A stretch of 33,722 bases of DNA from Oscillibacter valericigenes (lineage in GTDB: Bacteria; Bacillota; Clostridia; Oscillospirales; Oscillospiraceae). Positions 14,565 to 23,234 of this stretch are shown piece after piece. The notes under the pieces were generated by a model, which was given only the letters and a program-made list of their open reading frames with translations, had not been told where the DNA came from and searched no databases. The position numbers and the translations under genes were made by a program. How positions within the stretch are numbered: position 1 is the stretch's first letter; every line of letters begins with the position of its first letter. Location of the stretch: contig NZ_JAFBIV010000022.1 in assembly GCF_021531915.1 (NCBI RefSeq), forward strand, positions 1 to 33,722, given 5' to 3'.

Positions 14565-14870
14565 ACGAAAAAGGAATCTTCTCCCGCTTTATCCGATCAG
14601 GAGATTTCCAGGGCTTGGAAGAGAAAGCGGCTGGCGATTTATCCCTGTGTTGCCGCGGGGCTCATCCTGATGGTTGCCGTTTTTCTTCTGCGGGACAGCA
14701 CGTTCGGGCTGCCGCTGATGGTAGCCGGAGCAGCTTTTGGCGTGATTGCCCGAGGGCTGAACACCTCCTGCCGCTGCTGTCCTCGCTGCGGACATATCAA
14801 CGCTCCCGCGCAGGGCATTCTGCACGGCTTTACCTGCACGCACTGCGGGTATACCATTTCGGGTAAATAA
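14565..14870 (+). CDS. membrane zinc-ribbon protein, copy 1 (probable ACG start)
   Basis: 101 residues if begun at ACG 14565. The next ATG (14670) would cut a hydrophobic helix in half and has no good ribosome site. GGAGG (14553-14557) sits seven bases before ACG. Layout: charged N-terminus (AWKRKR), two membrane helices (~24-41 and ~46-62), then a zinc ribbon CPRCGH...CTHCGY. It matches the next gene (14970) in length and along the whole helix-helix-ribbon order, so they are tandem duplicates. Function unknown; the ribbon probably faces the cytoplasm. An A-T-G to A-C-G change by mutation or sequencing error is the alternative to a true ACG start. Confidence 0.6.
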   Translation, partial: TKKESSPALSDQEISRAWKRKRLAIYPCVAAGLILMVAVFLLRDSTFGLPLMVAGAAFGVIARGLNTSCRCCPRCGHINAPAQGILHGFTCTHCGYTISGK

Positions 14871-14969
14871 TGGTTGATTCATGTCACATCATTCAGCTGA
14901 ACAAGCCGTCTTAAAAATCGCAAATTATAAGGTCGGGCTTTCCGTGCGTTTTGGAAAAGAGGGATTTTC

Positions 14970-15275
14970 TTGGAAAACGAAGCGCAAACCTCCACAAAGA
15001 TGGCAGAACCCGCCATACGGAAGTCCATCGACGCCTGGGTGCGGCGCCGCCGTCTGCGGTACATCCTGGTTCCCGCAGGCATCCTGCTTCTGATTCTGGG
15101 ACTTGCTCTGCGGCATACCGTGATCGGTAAGATCCTGGCAGTTCCGGGCGTGATCATCGTTGGAATGTACCGAAGCAGCGGCAGCCGCTGCCCTGTCTGT
15201 GGACATTACAACTATACACTGAAGGGCCGGGAGTACCACTGCCGTCTCTGCGGCTTTGACCACTACGATATCTGA
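14970..15275 (+). CDS. membrane zinc-ribbon protein, copy 2
   Basis: 101 residues from a TTG start (MENEAQTSTKMAEP); GAGGG lies seven bases upstream. Residues 22-29 (AWVRRRRL) precede two hydrophobic helices, then a zinc ribbon with CPVCGH and CRLCGF near the C-terminus. It aligns with the protein encoded at 14565-14870 from AW(K/V)R through the first CPxCGH. No named family recognised. Such small proteins are often scaffolds or regulators, but nothing here specifies a role. The ~100-base gap between copies holds no terminator, so they are probably cotranscribed behind rlmH. Confidence 0.78.
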   Translation: MENEAQTSTKMAEPAIRKSIDAWVRRRRLRYILVPAGILLLILGLALRHTVIGKILAVPGVIIVGMYRSSGSRCPVCGHYNYTLKGREYHCRLCGFDHYDI

Positions 15276-15352
15276 TCTTTCCCCGGCACGGGGCTGACGT
15301 TGTGACGACCTGATTCATGCAGTTACCAAAATCTAAGAGGAGGAACGAGAAA

Positions 15353-17080
15353 ATGGATTTCATGAAAGAGTACGAAAAGTGGCTGGCCAGTCCCGCCCTG
15401 TCCGCTGACGAAAAAGCGGAGCTGGAAGCCATTCAGAACGATCCCAAGGAGATCGAGTCCCGCTTCTTTGACCAGCTGGCCTTCGGCACCGCCGGTCTCC
15501 GCGGCACCATGGGCGTTGGCCTGTACCGGATGAACGTCCACGTCATCCGCCACGCCACCCAGGCCTTCGCCGAGGTGGTGCTGGCCGAGGGGCCCGAGGC
15601 CGTGAAGCGTGGCGTGGCCGTCTGCTTCGACTGCCGCAACAACTCCGACATTTTTGCCCGGGAGGCCGCCTGCGTCATGGCGGGCAACGGCATCCCCGTG
15701 CGCCTGTTTGAGTCCCTGCGCCCCACCCCCGAGCTGAGCTTCGCCGTCCGGGAGTACGGCTGCATCGCCGGCATCAACGTCACCGCCAGCCACAATCCCA
15801 AGGAGTACAACGGCTACAAGGTCTACTGGGAGGACGGCGCCCAGCTGCCCCCCAAGCACGCCGACGAGGTGGCCAGGAAGATGCGGGAGCTGGACGTGTT
15901 CGGCTGCGTCAAAACCATGGACTACGACGCCGCCGTGGCGGAGGGGAAGATCACCCTCATGGGCGCCGAGACCGACGAGAAGTTCCTCGCCAACGTCATG
16001 GCCCAGGTCAACGACAAGGCTGTGGTGGAGAAGGTGGCCGACACCTTCAAGATGGTGTACACCCCCTTCCACGGCACCGGCTACAAGCTGATTCCCGAGG
16101 CTCTGAAGCGTCTGGGCATGAAGCACGTCATCTGCGTCCCCGAGCAGATGGTCATTGACGGTAACTTCCCCACAGTGGCCTCTCCCAACCCGGAAAACCC
16201 CGAGGGCTTCTATCTGGCGGTGGACATCGCCAAGAAGGAAGGCGCCGACTTCATCCTGGGCTCCGACCCCGACGCCGACCGGGTGGGCATCATGGTCAAC
16301 ACCGGCGACGGCGAGTTCAAGGTCATCTCCGGCAACCAGACCGGTGTTCTGATGCTGGACTACCTGATCGGCGCCATGAAGCGCGCCGGCAAGCTGCCCG
16401 AAAAGCCCGTGGCCCTGAAAACCATCGTTACCACGGAAATGGCCCGCAAGGTGGCCGAAGTCAACGGCCTCCAGAGCTATGACACCTTCACCGGCTTCAA
16501 GTTCCTGGCCCAGAAAAAGGACCAGTTGGAGGCCTCCGGCGAGGGCAAAGTCATCTTCGCCTACGAGGAGTCCTATGGTTACATGATGGGCGACTACGTC
16601 CGGGACAAGGACGCTGTCACCGCCTCCCTGATTCTTACCGAAATGGCCGCCTGGTACGCCGATCAGGGCATGACCCTGTACGACGCCCTGCAGGCCCTGT
16701 ATAAGAAATACGGCTTCTACGCCGAAAAGACCATCAATCTGGTAATGCCCGGTCTGGACGGCCTGAAGAAGATGGCCGCCCTCATGGCCGGTCTCCGGGC
16801 TCAGCCCCCCGTGGAGATCGCCGGCGTGGCCGTCCGGGAGCAGAAGGATTATCAGGACGGCAGTGTGGTCTGCGTGGCAACCGGCGAAAAGACCACCATG
16901 GAGCTGTCCAACTCCAACGTGCTGCGCTATGAGATGGCCGACGGCACCAGCCTCATCGTCCGTCCCTCCGGCACCGAGCCCAAGGTCAAAGTCTACATCC
17001 TGGCCAACGGTGAGACCAAGGAGTCCTGCGACGAAAAGGTCGCCAAGTACGCCGACTGGGCAGATACTCTGAAAAACTGA
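15353..17080 (+). CDS. pgcA: phosphoglucomutase/phosphomannomutase (PgcA-like)
   Basis: 575-residue alpha-D-phosphohexomutase. It interconverts hexose 1- and 6-phosphates for glycogen, wall and nucleotide-sugar synthesis. Four family motifs are present: phosphoserine loop VTASHNPKEYNGYK, metal loop DPDADRVG, sugar loop EESYGYM and phosphate loop RPSGTEPKVKVYI. Length fits the PgcA branch rather than the shorter GlmM (~450). The ATG at 15353 follows AGAGGAGGAACGAG. A strong terminator follows. Exact sugar preference cannot be read from the sequence. Confidence 0.93.
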   Translation: MDFMKEYEKWLASPALSADEKAELEAIQNDPKEIESRFFDQLAFGTAGLRGTMGVGLYRMNVHVIRHATQAFAEVVLAEGPEAVKRGVAVCFDCRNNSDIFAREAACVMAGNGIPVRLFESLRPTPELSFAVREYGCIAGINVTASHNPKEYNGYKVYWEDGAQLPPKHADEVARKMRELDVFGCVKTMDYDAAVAEGKITLMGAETDEKFLANVMAQVNDKAVVEKVADTFKMVYTPFHGTGYKLIPEALKRLGMKHVICVPEQMVIDGNFPTVASPNPENPEGFYLAVDIAKKEGADFILGSDPDADRVGIMVNTGDGEFKVISGNQTGVLMLDYLIGAMKRAGKLPEKPVALKTIVTTEMARKVAEVNGLQSYDTFTGFKFLAQKKDQLEASGEGKVIFAYEESYGYMMGDYVRDKDAVTASLILTEMAAWYADQGMTLYDALQALYKKYGFYAEKTINLVMPGLDGLKKMAALMAGLRAQPPVEIAGVAVREQKDYQDGSVVCVATGEKTTMELSNSNVLRYEMADGTSLIVRPSGTEPKVKVYILANGETKESCDEKVAKYADWADTLKN

Positions 17081-17094
17081 CCGATCCTGCGATG

Positions 17095-17126
17095 AACCGC
17101 CGCCCGAAACGGGCGGCGGTTTTTTT
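17095..17126 (+). terminator. intrinsic terminator after pgcA
   Basis: CCGCCGCCCG (17097-17106) pairs with CGGGCGGCGG (17110-17119) around AAA, followed by seven T. Confidence 0.93.
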
Positions 17127-17145
17127 GCGTGCAGGTGCATATACT

Positions 17146-17166
17146 CTTTCTGAAACCATCAGAAAG
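17146..17166 (+). promoter_or_regulatory. hairpin next to the sodA ribosome site
   Basis: CTTTCTGA (17146-17153) pairs with TCAGAAAG (17159-17166) around AACCA. The right arm runs into the AAAGGA ribosome site before the ATG at 17178. It could tune translation or be an operator just past a TATACT -10-like site (17140-17145). Confidence 0.35.
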
Positions 17167-17177
17167 GATGTGCCCGT

Positions 17178-17822
17178 ATGGAACAGCATTACCCCTTTTC
17201 CCTGCCGCCCCTGCCCTACGCCTATGACGCTCTAACCCCCCAGCTGGATCAGCGGACCCTGCATTTCCACCACGACAAACACTTTGCCGCCTATGTGGAC
17301 AATCTTAACAAGCTGCTCTCCGACCAGCCGGAATATCAGAGCTGGTCTCTGGAGCAGCTCTGCTGGGACTGGTGTCAGCTTCCGGATGACATCCGCCAGG
17401 GCGTCCGAAACAACGCGGGCGGCGTGTACAACCACGACCTGTACTTCAAAATCATGGCGCCCACCCCTGCTTCCACACCCTCCGGAGACCTGGCAGGTGC
17501 TATCACCCGGGACTTTGGGGACCTCCAGGCTCTGAAGGATGCCATGAAGGCCGCCGCACTGGGTCAGTTCGGCTCCGGCTGGGCCTGGCTGGTTTTTGAC
17601 CGGGAGGGCCGCCTGTCCGTCCGGAAGACCGCCAACCAGGATACTCCCCTGCCCCTGTGCCCTCTGCTGACCTGCGACGTGTGGGAGCACGCCTACTACC
17701 TGCAATATCAAAACCGGCGGGCAGAGTATTTTGATAACTGGTGGCAGCTGGTGGACTGGCCCCAGCTCTCGGAGACCTACCGGCTCCGCCGGTCCACGCT
17801 TCCCCGCTGCCCGAACGACTGA
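17178..17822 (+). CDS. sodA: superoxide dismutase, Mn type
   Basis: 214 residues. It converts superoxide to hydrogen peroxide and oxygen, protecting an anaerobe during oxygen exposure. Metal ligands align with E. coli MnSOD: H31 (FHHDKH), H86 (YNHDLYF), D167 and H171 (CDVWEHAYY). Gateway Y39 is kept, but the second His of the usual HHxxHH is Phe (F36). GG before the second ligand and Gln in TANQDTPL favour Mn over Fe. No signal peptide, so cytoplasmic. It is monocistronic, between the pgcA terminator and a bidirectional terminator shared with the small minus-strand gene. Confidence 0.93.
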   Translation: MEQHYPFSLPPLPYAYDALTPQLDQRTLHFHHDKHFAAYVDNLNKLLSDQPEYQSWSLEQLCWDWCQLPDDIRQGVRNNAGGVYNHDLYFKIMAPTPASTPSGDLAGAITRDFGDLQALKDAMKAAALGQFGSGWAWLVFDREGRLSVRKTANQDTPLPLCPLLTCDVWEHAYYLQYQNRRAEYFDNWWQLVDWPQLSETYRLRRSTLPRCPND

Positions 17823-17835
17823 CGCGGCGCAGCAA

Positions 17836-17869
17836 AAAGCGGCGCGGATCGGGAGATCCGCGCCGCTTT
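17836..17869. terminator. bidirectional terminator between sodA and the 58-residue ORF
   Basis: Perfect 15-bp stem (17836-17850/17855-17869) with loop GGGA. The minus strand gives CGCTTTTTGC after the stem; the plus strand only CTTTC. It serves convergent genes. Confidence 0.85.
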
Positions 17870-17874
17870 CAGGC

Positions 17875-18051
17875 TCATACTCTATTTTCCCGATACTTTG
17901 CCGCCTGGTCTTTTGCCCGGTCCAGCATCCGCTCCAGTAAAGCCCTTGCAGAGTCCACCTTGCCGGCGTCGATCAAGTCAATGGCGTCCTCCAGAGGACC
18001 GCACAGCATCAAAAACTGCAAATCCTTCTCGCGCATTGTTTTTTCATCCAT
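17875..18051 (-). CDS. 58-residue helical small protein
   Basis: Short ORF starting MDEKTMREKDLQFLMLCG and ending AAKYRENRV. It looks wholly alpha-helical, charged and soluble, with heptad-like Leu/Ile spacing at residues 11-48. GGAAGGGGG lies upstream of the ATG. A minus-strand promoter, TTGACT-17-TATTGT (18191-18219), points at it, and the terminator just past its stop supports a real transcript. It is divergent from the XRE regulator at 18428. No family recognised. Confidence 0.7.
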   Translation of the reverse strand: MDEKTMREKDLQFLMLCGPLEDAIDLIDAGKVDSARALLERMLDRAKDQAAKYRENRV

Positions 18052-18427
18052 GAGAACGCCCCCTTCCTTCTTTCACGACTTACTTTACCACGTTTCCCTT
18101 TCATATCCTGTCGAAGCAGCATACCGAATTTCCTGTTTTTTCCATTCTCAATCTGTTGTATATGCCTTTTCTGAAAGTATTTCCAGCAGCACAATACTCG
18201 GTATTTTGCTGGAAGTCAAGCACTGTCTCGTCATTTTCCCTGTCTGCTCAGTTCATTCCGGACAGCACGCCCACGGCAGCGCCAAGTCTTTCAAAAAAGA
18301 TATGGGAGGACTATTATCCCCCCCACTTTTAAAAAAAAGTCCACTATTACAATACTTTAGTATTTATTAAAAGTCAAGCTGAATTTTACAATTGTATTGT
18401 AATATCGGTCTCAAGGAGGGCATCTCC
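18052..18427. promoter_or_regulatory. divergent control region between the small ORF and xre
   Basis: No gene; AT-rich. A minus-strand promoter TTGACT (18214-18219), 17 bases, TATTGT (18191-18196) drives the 58-residue ORF. ACAATACTCGGTATTT (18191-18206) overlaps that -10, and ACAATACTTTAGTATTT (18349-18365) lies on the xre side, so the same imperfect palindrome occurs twice. A third dyad, TTACAAT/ATTGTAA with TGT between, is at 18386-18402. The xre promoter is not clear; TACAAT at 18387-18392 could be its -10. Confidence 0.55.
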
Positions 18428-18718
18428 ATGCTGCACGAACAGATCCGCCGCTTGCGCACGGCCCGCGGGATCACACAGGTCGAACTGGCCCACCGGCTGG
18501 GCGTCTCCAAGCAAAGTGTCTCCAACTGGGAGAGCAATAATATCCAGTCCTCCATCGAGCTTCTGGAAAAAATTGCGGACCTGTTCGGTGTCACGACGGA
18601 CCATTTACTGGGCCGGGAGCCGCTGCAGATGCTAGATGTATCCGGCCTGACGGCGCAGCAGATCGTCCACCTGCAAATGCTGATAGAGGACCTGCGTCAA
18701 GGGAAACGTGAATCCTGA
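18428..18718 (+). CDS. XRE-family HTH regulator
   Basis: 96 residues. The HTH fills residues ~6-60: GITQVELAHRLGVSKQSVSNWE is the helix-turn-helix, then IELLEKIADLFGVTTDHLLG. A ~35-residue C-terminal helix (TAQQIVHLQMLIEDLRQG) may dimerise. The open frame starts at 18392, but the ATG at 18428 has AAGGAGGG seven bases before it. It is a cytoplasmic repressor or activator, probably of itself and of the divergent small ORF through the repeated ACAATACT...GTATTT sites. It has its own terminator. Confidence 0.9.
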   Translation: MLHEQIRRLRTARGITQVELAHRLGVSKQSVSNWESNNIQSSIELLEKIADLFGVTTDHLLGREPLQMLDVSGLTAQQIVHLQMLIEDLRQGKRES

Positions 18719-18746
18719 AAGCGGCGGCAAGTCCGCCGCTTTTTTG
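18719..18746 (+). terminator. intrinsic terminator after xre
   Basis: AAGCGGCGG (18719-18727) pairs with CCGCCGCTT (18733-18741), then TTTT. It starts directly after the stop codon. Confidence 0.88.
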
Positions 18747-18872
18747 CACCAAGCTCCCGCCCCTCGGGGACAGCTGGGCTTGATTTGCAGGACTCTGCCC
18801 TCACCTGATTTTACATCCATTTTGATGCGCCGCAGCGCATGAAGTTTTATGGCTTTTGACGGCGAAAATCCG

Positions 18873-18901
18873 TTGACAACCATCCCCATTTCCGATAATA
18901 T
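18873..18901 (+). promoter_or_regulatory. strong sigma-A promoter of the pyr operon
   Basis: Consensus TTGACA (18873-18878), 17 bases, TAATAT (18896-18901). The start codon of pyrC is only ~37 bases past the -10, so no room exists for a PyrR-type antiterminator/terminator. A small hairpin ATGCGC/GCGCAT (18825-18840) lies upstream of the -35. Confidence 0.9.
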
Positions 18902-18937
18902 ATCATGTTGAATGAAGACATAGAAGGAGAAGGATAC

Positions 18938-20221
18938 ATGAGCTTGCTGCTGACCGGCGGAGCCGTTTTTTTGAACGGAAGCTTTCAGAATATGGACCTT
19001 GCTATTGACCAGGGTCGTATTGTTTCCGTTTCCCCCTCTCAGGAGAACACCTCCGTCATTGAATTGCATAACCGTTTGATCGTCCCGGGTTTCGTTGATG
19101 TTCATGTTCATCTTCGTGAGCCTGGGTTTTCTTATAAGGAGACCATTTTCTCCGGCACGGCGGCTGCCGCCGCCGGCGGCTACACGGCGGTGTGCTCCAT
19201 GCCGAATCTGAAGCCCGTGCCTGACAATGCCGATGCTCTTGGCGTACAGCTGGACCTGGTCCGTAAAAACGCCAAGGTCCGGGTCTATCCCTATGGTGCC
19301 ATCACCCGGGGAGAGAAGGGCGAGGAACTGGCTGATCTGACTGAGATGGCCCCCGATGTGGCCGGCTTCTCCGACGACGGCCGGGGCGTCCAGTCCCGGG
19401 AGATGATGCGCCAAGCCATGCTGCTCGCCAAATCCCTAGACAAGCCCATCGTGGCCCACAGCGAGGACGAATCCCTGCTGACAAAAGGATGGGCCATCCA
19501 CGACGGCGATTTTGCCCGGCGGAACGGTTTCCCCGGCAATGACCCCGCCAACGAGTGGAAGCAGGTGGAGCGGGATATTCAATTGGTACGGGAGACCGGC
19601 TGTCAGTACCACGTGTGCCATATCTCCACCAAGGAGTCTGTGGCCCTGATCCGGGCCGCCAAGGCCGAGGGGTTGCCCGTCACCTGCGAGACCGGCCCCC
19701 ACTACCTGGTACTGTGCGACGAGGATCTGCTGGACGAGGGCCGCTTCAAGATGAATCCCCCCATCCGCTCCGCGGAGGACCGGGACGCCCTGGTGGCCGG
19801 ACTGCTGGACGGCACTGTGGACTGTATCGCCACCGACCACGCCCCCCACAGCGCCGAGGAGAAATCCAAGGGCCTGCGGGGCAGCCTCAACGGCATCGTG
19901 GGGCTGGAGACCGCCTTCCCCATTCTGTACACCAATCTGGTAGAGACTGGCATCGTGCCGCTGGAAACCATCCTAAACGCCCTGTGCGTCAATCCCCGGA
20001 GAATTTTCGGTCTGCCCGGCGGCTCTCTGGAAGAAGGGCAGCCCGCCGATCTGACGGTGCTGGACCTGAACCGCCCTCATATCATCGACAGCAGCAGCTT
20101 CCGCTCCCTGGGCCGGGCCACTCCCTTTGACGGTTGGGGCGTGTCCGCCGCTGTCGCCATGACCATCTGCGGCGGGGAGATCGTCTACCATGACCTGAAC
20201 ACCCAGGAGGACATCGTATGA
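18938..20221 (+). CDS. pyrC: dihydroorotase
   Basis: 427-residue type I dihydroorotase; cyclises carbamoyl aspartate to dihydroorotate. Metal-binding DVHVHLREPG (H56, H58), then VAHSED, CHISTKES and ATDHAPHS match the amidohydrolase active site. The ATG at 18938 follows AGAAGGAGAAGG; an earlier ATG at 18905 lies at the expected transcription start and lacks a ribosome site. First gene of a seven-gene pyrimidine operon; its stop overlaps pyrK by four bases. Confidence 0.96.
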   Translation: MSLLLTGGAVFLNGSFQNMDLAIDQGRIVSVSPSQENTSVIELHNRLIVPGFVDVHVHLREPGFSYKETIFSGTAAAAAGGYTAVCSMPNLKPVPDNADALGVQLDLVRKNAKVRVYPYGAITRGEKGEELADLTEMAPDVAGFSDDGRGVQSREMMRQAMLLAKSLDKPIVAHSEDESLLTKGWAIHDGDFARRNGFPGNDPANEWKQVERDIQLVRETGCQYHVCHISTKESVALIRAAKAEGLPVTCETGPHYLVLCDEDLLDEGRFKMNPPIRSAEDRDALVAGLLDGTVDCIATDHAPHSAEEKSKGLRGSLNGIVGLETAFPILYTNLVETGIVPLETILNALCVNPRRIFGLPGGSLEEGQPADLTVLDLNRPHIIDSSSFRSLGRATPFDGWGVSAAVAMTICGGEIVYHDLNTQEDIV

Positions 20222-20955
20222 AAAAGTCTCTCTTTACCATGGAACACGCCCGGCAGCTGACGGAGGACACCTATGAGCTGGTGCTCTCCGGCGATACCTC
20301 CGCCATCACCGCCCCGGGCCAATTTGTGAATATTGAGCTGCCAGGCAAGTTCCTGCGGCGGCCCATCTCCATCTGCAACTGGACGGAGGACGCCCTGATG
20401 CTGCTGGTGAAAGTTGTGGGCGAGGGCACGAAGGAACTGGTGCGCTGCGTACCCGGCACGGAGCTGGATGTGCTCAGCGGTCTGGGCAACGGCTTTGACA
20501 TGAACCTTGCCGGAGACCACCCGGTTCTGGCGGGCGGCGGCATCGGCATTGCGCCGCTGTACGGTCTTGCCCAGCGGATGCTGGAGCGGGGCCAGAATCC
20601 CACCATCGCCCTGGGCTTCCGCACCGGAAAAGACGCCTTCTATGTGGAGGAGTTCGCCGCCCTGGGCTGCCGGCTGCTGATTGCCACAGAAGACGGTTCC
20701 TTAGGCGTGAAGGGCTTTGTCACTGACTGTATCCAGGCCGTTCCGGAGTGCGACTATGTACTCTCCTGCGGTCCCCTGCCCATGCTGAAGGCTGTCCATT
20801 CCCTTCCCCAGCTCAAGGACGGGCAGTTCAGCTTCGAGGCCCGCATGGGCTGCGGCTTCGGCGCCTGCATGGGCTGCACCGTGCCCACCAAGGACGGCTA
20901 CAAGCGGGTCTGCAAGGACGGCCCCATCCTGTATAAGGAGGAGATCGTATGGTGA
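20218..20955 (+). CDS. pyrK: dihydroorotate dehydrogenase B electron-transfer subunit
   Basis: 245-residue FAD/2Fe-2S protein that passes electrons from PyrD to NAD+. FAD-binding RRPISICNW is at ~46-54. A nucleotide-binding region follows (GGGIGIAPLYGLA). The C-terminal four-cysteine cluster MGCGFGACMGC...RVCKDG binds the 2Fe-2S centre. It acts as a heterotetramer with PyrD. Starts and stops overlap both neighbours (4 bases with pyrC, 7 with pyrD), so subunit stoichiometry is probably held by translational coupling. Confidence 0.95.
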   Translation: MKKSLFTMEHARQLTEDTYELVLSGDTSAITAPGQFVNIELPGKFLRRPISICNWTEDALMLLVKVVGEGTKELVRCVPGTELDVLSGLGNGFDMNLAGDHPVLAGGGIGIAPLYGLAQRMLERGQNPTIALGFRTGKDAFYVEEFAALGCRLLIATEDGSLGVKGFVTDCIQAVPECDYVLSCGPLPMLKAVHSLPQLKDGQFSFEARMGCGFGACMGCTVPTKDGYKRVCKDGPILYKEEIVW

Positions 20956-21866
20956 ATCTCGCTGTCAATCTGGCGGGCGTGGAACTGAAAAACCCCATCA
21001 TCCCCGCCTCCGGCACCTTCGGCTATGGCCGGGAATACGCCGAACTGTATGACCTGAACATCTTGGGCAGCTTCTCCTGGAAGGGCACCACCGGGGAGGC
21101 CCGGCTGGGCAATCCCCAGCCCCGCATCGCGGAGATGACCGGCGGCATGCTGAACGCAGTGGGCCTGCAGAATCCCGGCATGGACGCCGTGATTGAAAAG
21201 GAAGTACCCAACATCGCAAAAATCTTTCAGGGACCTGTCATCGCCAATGTGGGCGGGTTCTCCCTGGAGGAATACGCCGAAAACTGCCGCAAGCTCAACG
21301 ATGTGGAGCAGGTCAAACTTCTGGAAGTGAATATCTCCTGCCCCAACGTTCACGCCGGCGGCAGGAACTTCGGCTGCGACCCCAAGGCCGCCGCGGAAGT
21401 CACCCGTGCGGTGAAGGCCGTCACGGACAAGCCTGTTTTCATGAAGCTGACCCCCAATGTCACGGACATTGCGGAGATCGCCCGCGCCTGCGAGGATGCG
21501 GGCGCTGACGGCCTGTGCCTCATCAACACCCTGCTGGGCATGCGCATCGACCTGAAGTCCCGCAAGCCCATCATCGCCAACCGCACCGGCGGCGTCTCCG
21601 GCCCCGCCGTGTTCCCGGTGGCGCTGCGGATGGTGTGGGACGTGTATGAAGCCGTCAGGATTCCCATCATCGGCTGCGGCGGCGTGTCCTCCGCCGAGGA
21701 CGCCGTTGAAATGATGCTGGCGGGCGCCACGGCTGTGGAAGTAGGCGCCGCCAACCTGAAAGACCCCTACGCCTGCAAAACCATTGTGGAAAACCTGCCT
21801 GCCGTCTGTGAACGGTTGGGCGTGACTGATATTTCTGAACTGACAGGAGGAGCACATCATGGCTAA
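20949..21866 (+). CDS. pyrD: dihydroorotate dehydrogenase class 1B catalytic subunit
   Basis: 305-residue FMN TIM-barrel enzyme; oxidises dihydroorotate to orotate with NAD+ through PyrK. The catalytic base is Cys (C131 in EVNISCPNV), the mark of class 1 enzymes; class 2 uses Ser. [13 protein letters not shown] at the N-terminus, GLQNPG and [15 protein letters not shown] near the C-terminus are family blocks. It overlaps pyrK by seven bases and pyrF by eight. Confidence 0.96.
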   Translation: MVNLAVNLAGVELKNPIIPASGTFGYGREYAELYDLNILGSFSWKGTTGEARLGNPQPRIAEMTGGMLNAVGLQNPGMDAVIEKEVPNIAKIFQGPVIANVGGFSLEEYAENCRKLNDVEQVKLLEVNISCPNVHAGGRNFGCDPKAAAEVTRAVKAVTDKPVFMKLTPNVTDIAEIARACEDAGADGLCLINTLLGMRIDLKSRKPIIANRTGGVSGPAVFPVALRMVWDVYEAVRIPIIGCGGVSSAEDAVEMMLAGATAVEVGAANLKDPYACKTIVENLPAVCERLGVTDISELTGGAHHG

Positions 21867-22560
21867 AGACGTTATCATCGCCCTGGATTTCCCCACCCGT
21901 GAGGACACCCTGGCATTTCTGGACCGGTTCCCTGCCGGTGAAAAGCCTTTCGTGAAGATTGGCATGGAGCTGTTCTATGCGGAAGGTCCCCAGATCGTCC
22001 GGGACATCAAGGCCCGAGGCCACAAGATCTTCCTGGACCTGAAGCTCCACGACATCCCCAACACGGTCAAGCGGGCCATGAGCGTCCTCTCCCGGCTGGA
22101 CGTGGACATGGTAAACCTCCACGCCGCCGGCGCCAGCGAGATGATGAAGGGTGCCCTGGAGGGCCTGACCCGGCCCGACGGCACCCGGCCCCTGCTGATC
22201 GCCGTCACCCAGCTGACCTCCACTGACGCGGCGGCCCTGAAAAACGAGCTGCTGATCGATGTGCCCATGGCGGAGACCGTCATGTCCTACGCCAAAAATG
22301 CCGCTGATTCCGGCCTAGACGGCGTGGTGTGCTCTCCCCTGGAGGCTGCTCTCGTCAAGGAGAAGTGCGGCGAAGACTTCATGACCGTCACCCCCGGCAT
22401 CCGCTTTGCGGACAGCGCCGTGGGCGACCAGAAGCGTATCATGACCCCCGAAAAGGCGGGCAAGTCCGGCTGTGACTACATCGTGGTGGGCCGTCCCATC
22501 ACCCAGGCAGAGGACCCCGTGGCCGCCTACCGCCGGGCCGTCAAGGATTTCTTTGGTTAA
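21859..22560 (+). CDS. pyrF: orotidine 5'-phosphate decarboxylase
   Basis: 233 residues; decarboxylates OMP to UMP, the last step of the pathway. The catalytic array D60-x-K62-x-x-D65 is intact in [12 protein letters not shown]. The phosphate loop is TPGIRF...IVVGRPI. Length and motif spacing fit the Bacillus-type branch. AGGAGG precedes the ATG inside the end of pyrD. Confidence 0.96.
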   Translation: MAKDVIIALDFPTREDTLAFLDRFPAGEKPFVKIGMELFYAEGPQIVRDIKARGHKIFLDLKLHDIPNTVKRAMSVLSRLDVDMVNLHAAGASEMMKGALEGLTRPDGTRPLLIAVTQLTSTDAAALKNELLIDVPMAETVMSYAKNAADSGLDGVVCSPLEAALVKEKCGEDFMTVTPGIRFADSAVGDQKRIMTPEKAGKSGCDYIVVGRPITQAEDPVAAYRRAVKDFFG

Positions 22561-22584
22561 TATTTTCATAGGAGGATTTTACAT

Positions 22585-23220
22585 ATGAGTCTGGAACACA
22601 CCATTGCTCATGACCTGCTCTCCATCGGAGCGGTCTTCCTGCGGCCCGATGAGCCCTTCACCTGGGCCAGCGGCATCAAGAGCCCCATTTACTGTGACAA
22701 CCGCCTGACCCTGACGGCCCCCACCGTCCGCACTCATGTGGAGGAGGGCCTGGTGGACCTGATCTGCAAGCACTACCCCGAGGTGGAAGTCCTGATGGGC
22801 ACCTCTACTGCCGGCATCGCCCACGCCGCCATCGTGGGCCATCTCATGGGCCTGCCCATGGGCTACGTTCGCTCCGGCAACAAGGACCACGGCCGCCAGA
22901 ACCGCATTGAGGGCAAGCTGCTGCCCGGCCAGAAGGTGGTCGTGGTGGAGGACCTGATCTCCACCGGCGGCAGCTGCATTGAGGTCGTCGAAGCCCTGCG
23001 GGAGGCCGGCGCCGAGGTGCTGGGCATCGTGTCCATTTTCACCTACGGTCTGCAGAAGGGTCTGGACCGCATGGCCGCCGCCAATGTCAAGAATTACAGT
23101 CTCTCCAACTTCGACGCGGTGTGCGAAGTGGCCGCCGACGAGGGAAAGATCCGTCCCGAGGACATCGACCGCCTGAAGAAGTTCCGGGCCAATCCCTCCG
23201 ACGAGAGCTGGATCGGCTGA
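22585..23220 (+). CDS. pyrE: orotate phosphoribosyltransferase
   Basis: 211 residues; joins orotate and PRPP to make OMP. The PRPP loop [13 protein letters not shown] (118-130) is clear, and the flexible-loop residues [11 protein letters not shown] (100-110) are present. AGGAGG lies upstream of the ATG, 24 bases after pyrF. Confidence 0.96.
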   Translation: MSLEHTIAHDLLSIGAVFLRPDEPFTWASGIKSPIYCDNRLTLTAPTVRTHVEEGLVDLICKHYPEVEVLMGTSTAGIAHAAIVGHLMGLPMGYVRSGNKDHGRQNRIEGKLLPGQKVVVVEDLISTGGSCIEVVEALREAGAEVLGIVSIFTYGLQKGLDRMAAANVKNYSLSNFDAVCEVAADEGKIRPEDIDRLKKFRANPSDESWIG

Positions 23221-23234
23221 GAGGAGGAAGTATC

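Noticed and set aside
15323..17140. 605-codon open frame antisense to pgcA
   Set aside because: Same GC-driven artefact; the plus-strand frame has all catalytic motifs of the phosphohexomutase family.
18902..18937. PyrR-binding attenuator before pyrC
   Set aside because: The leader is too short and has no terminator or antiterminator stem.
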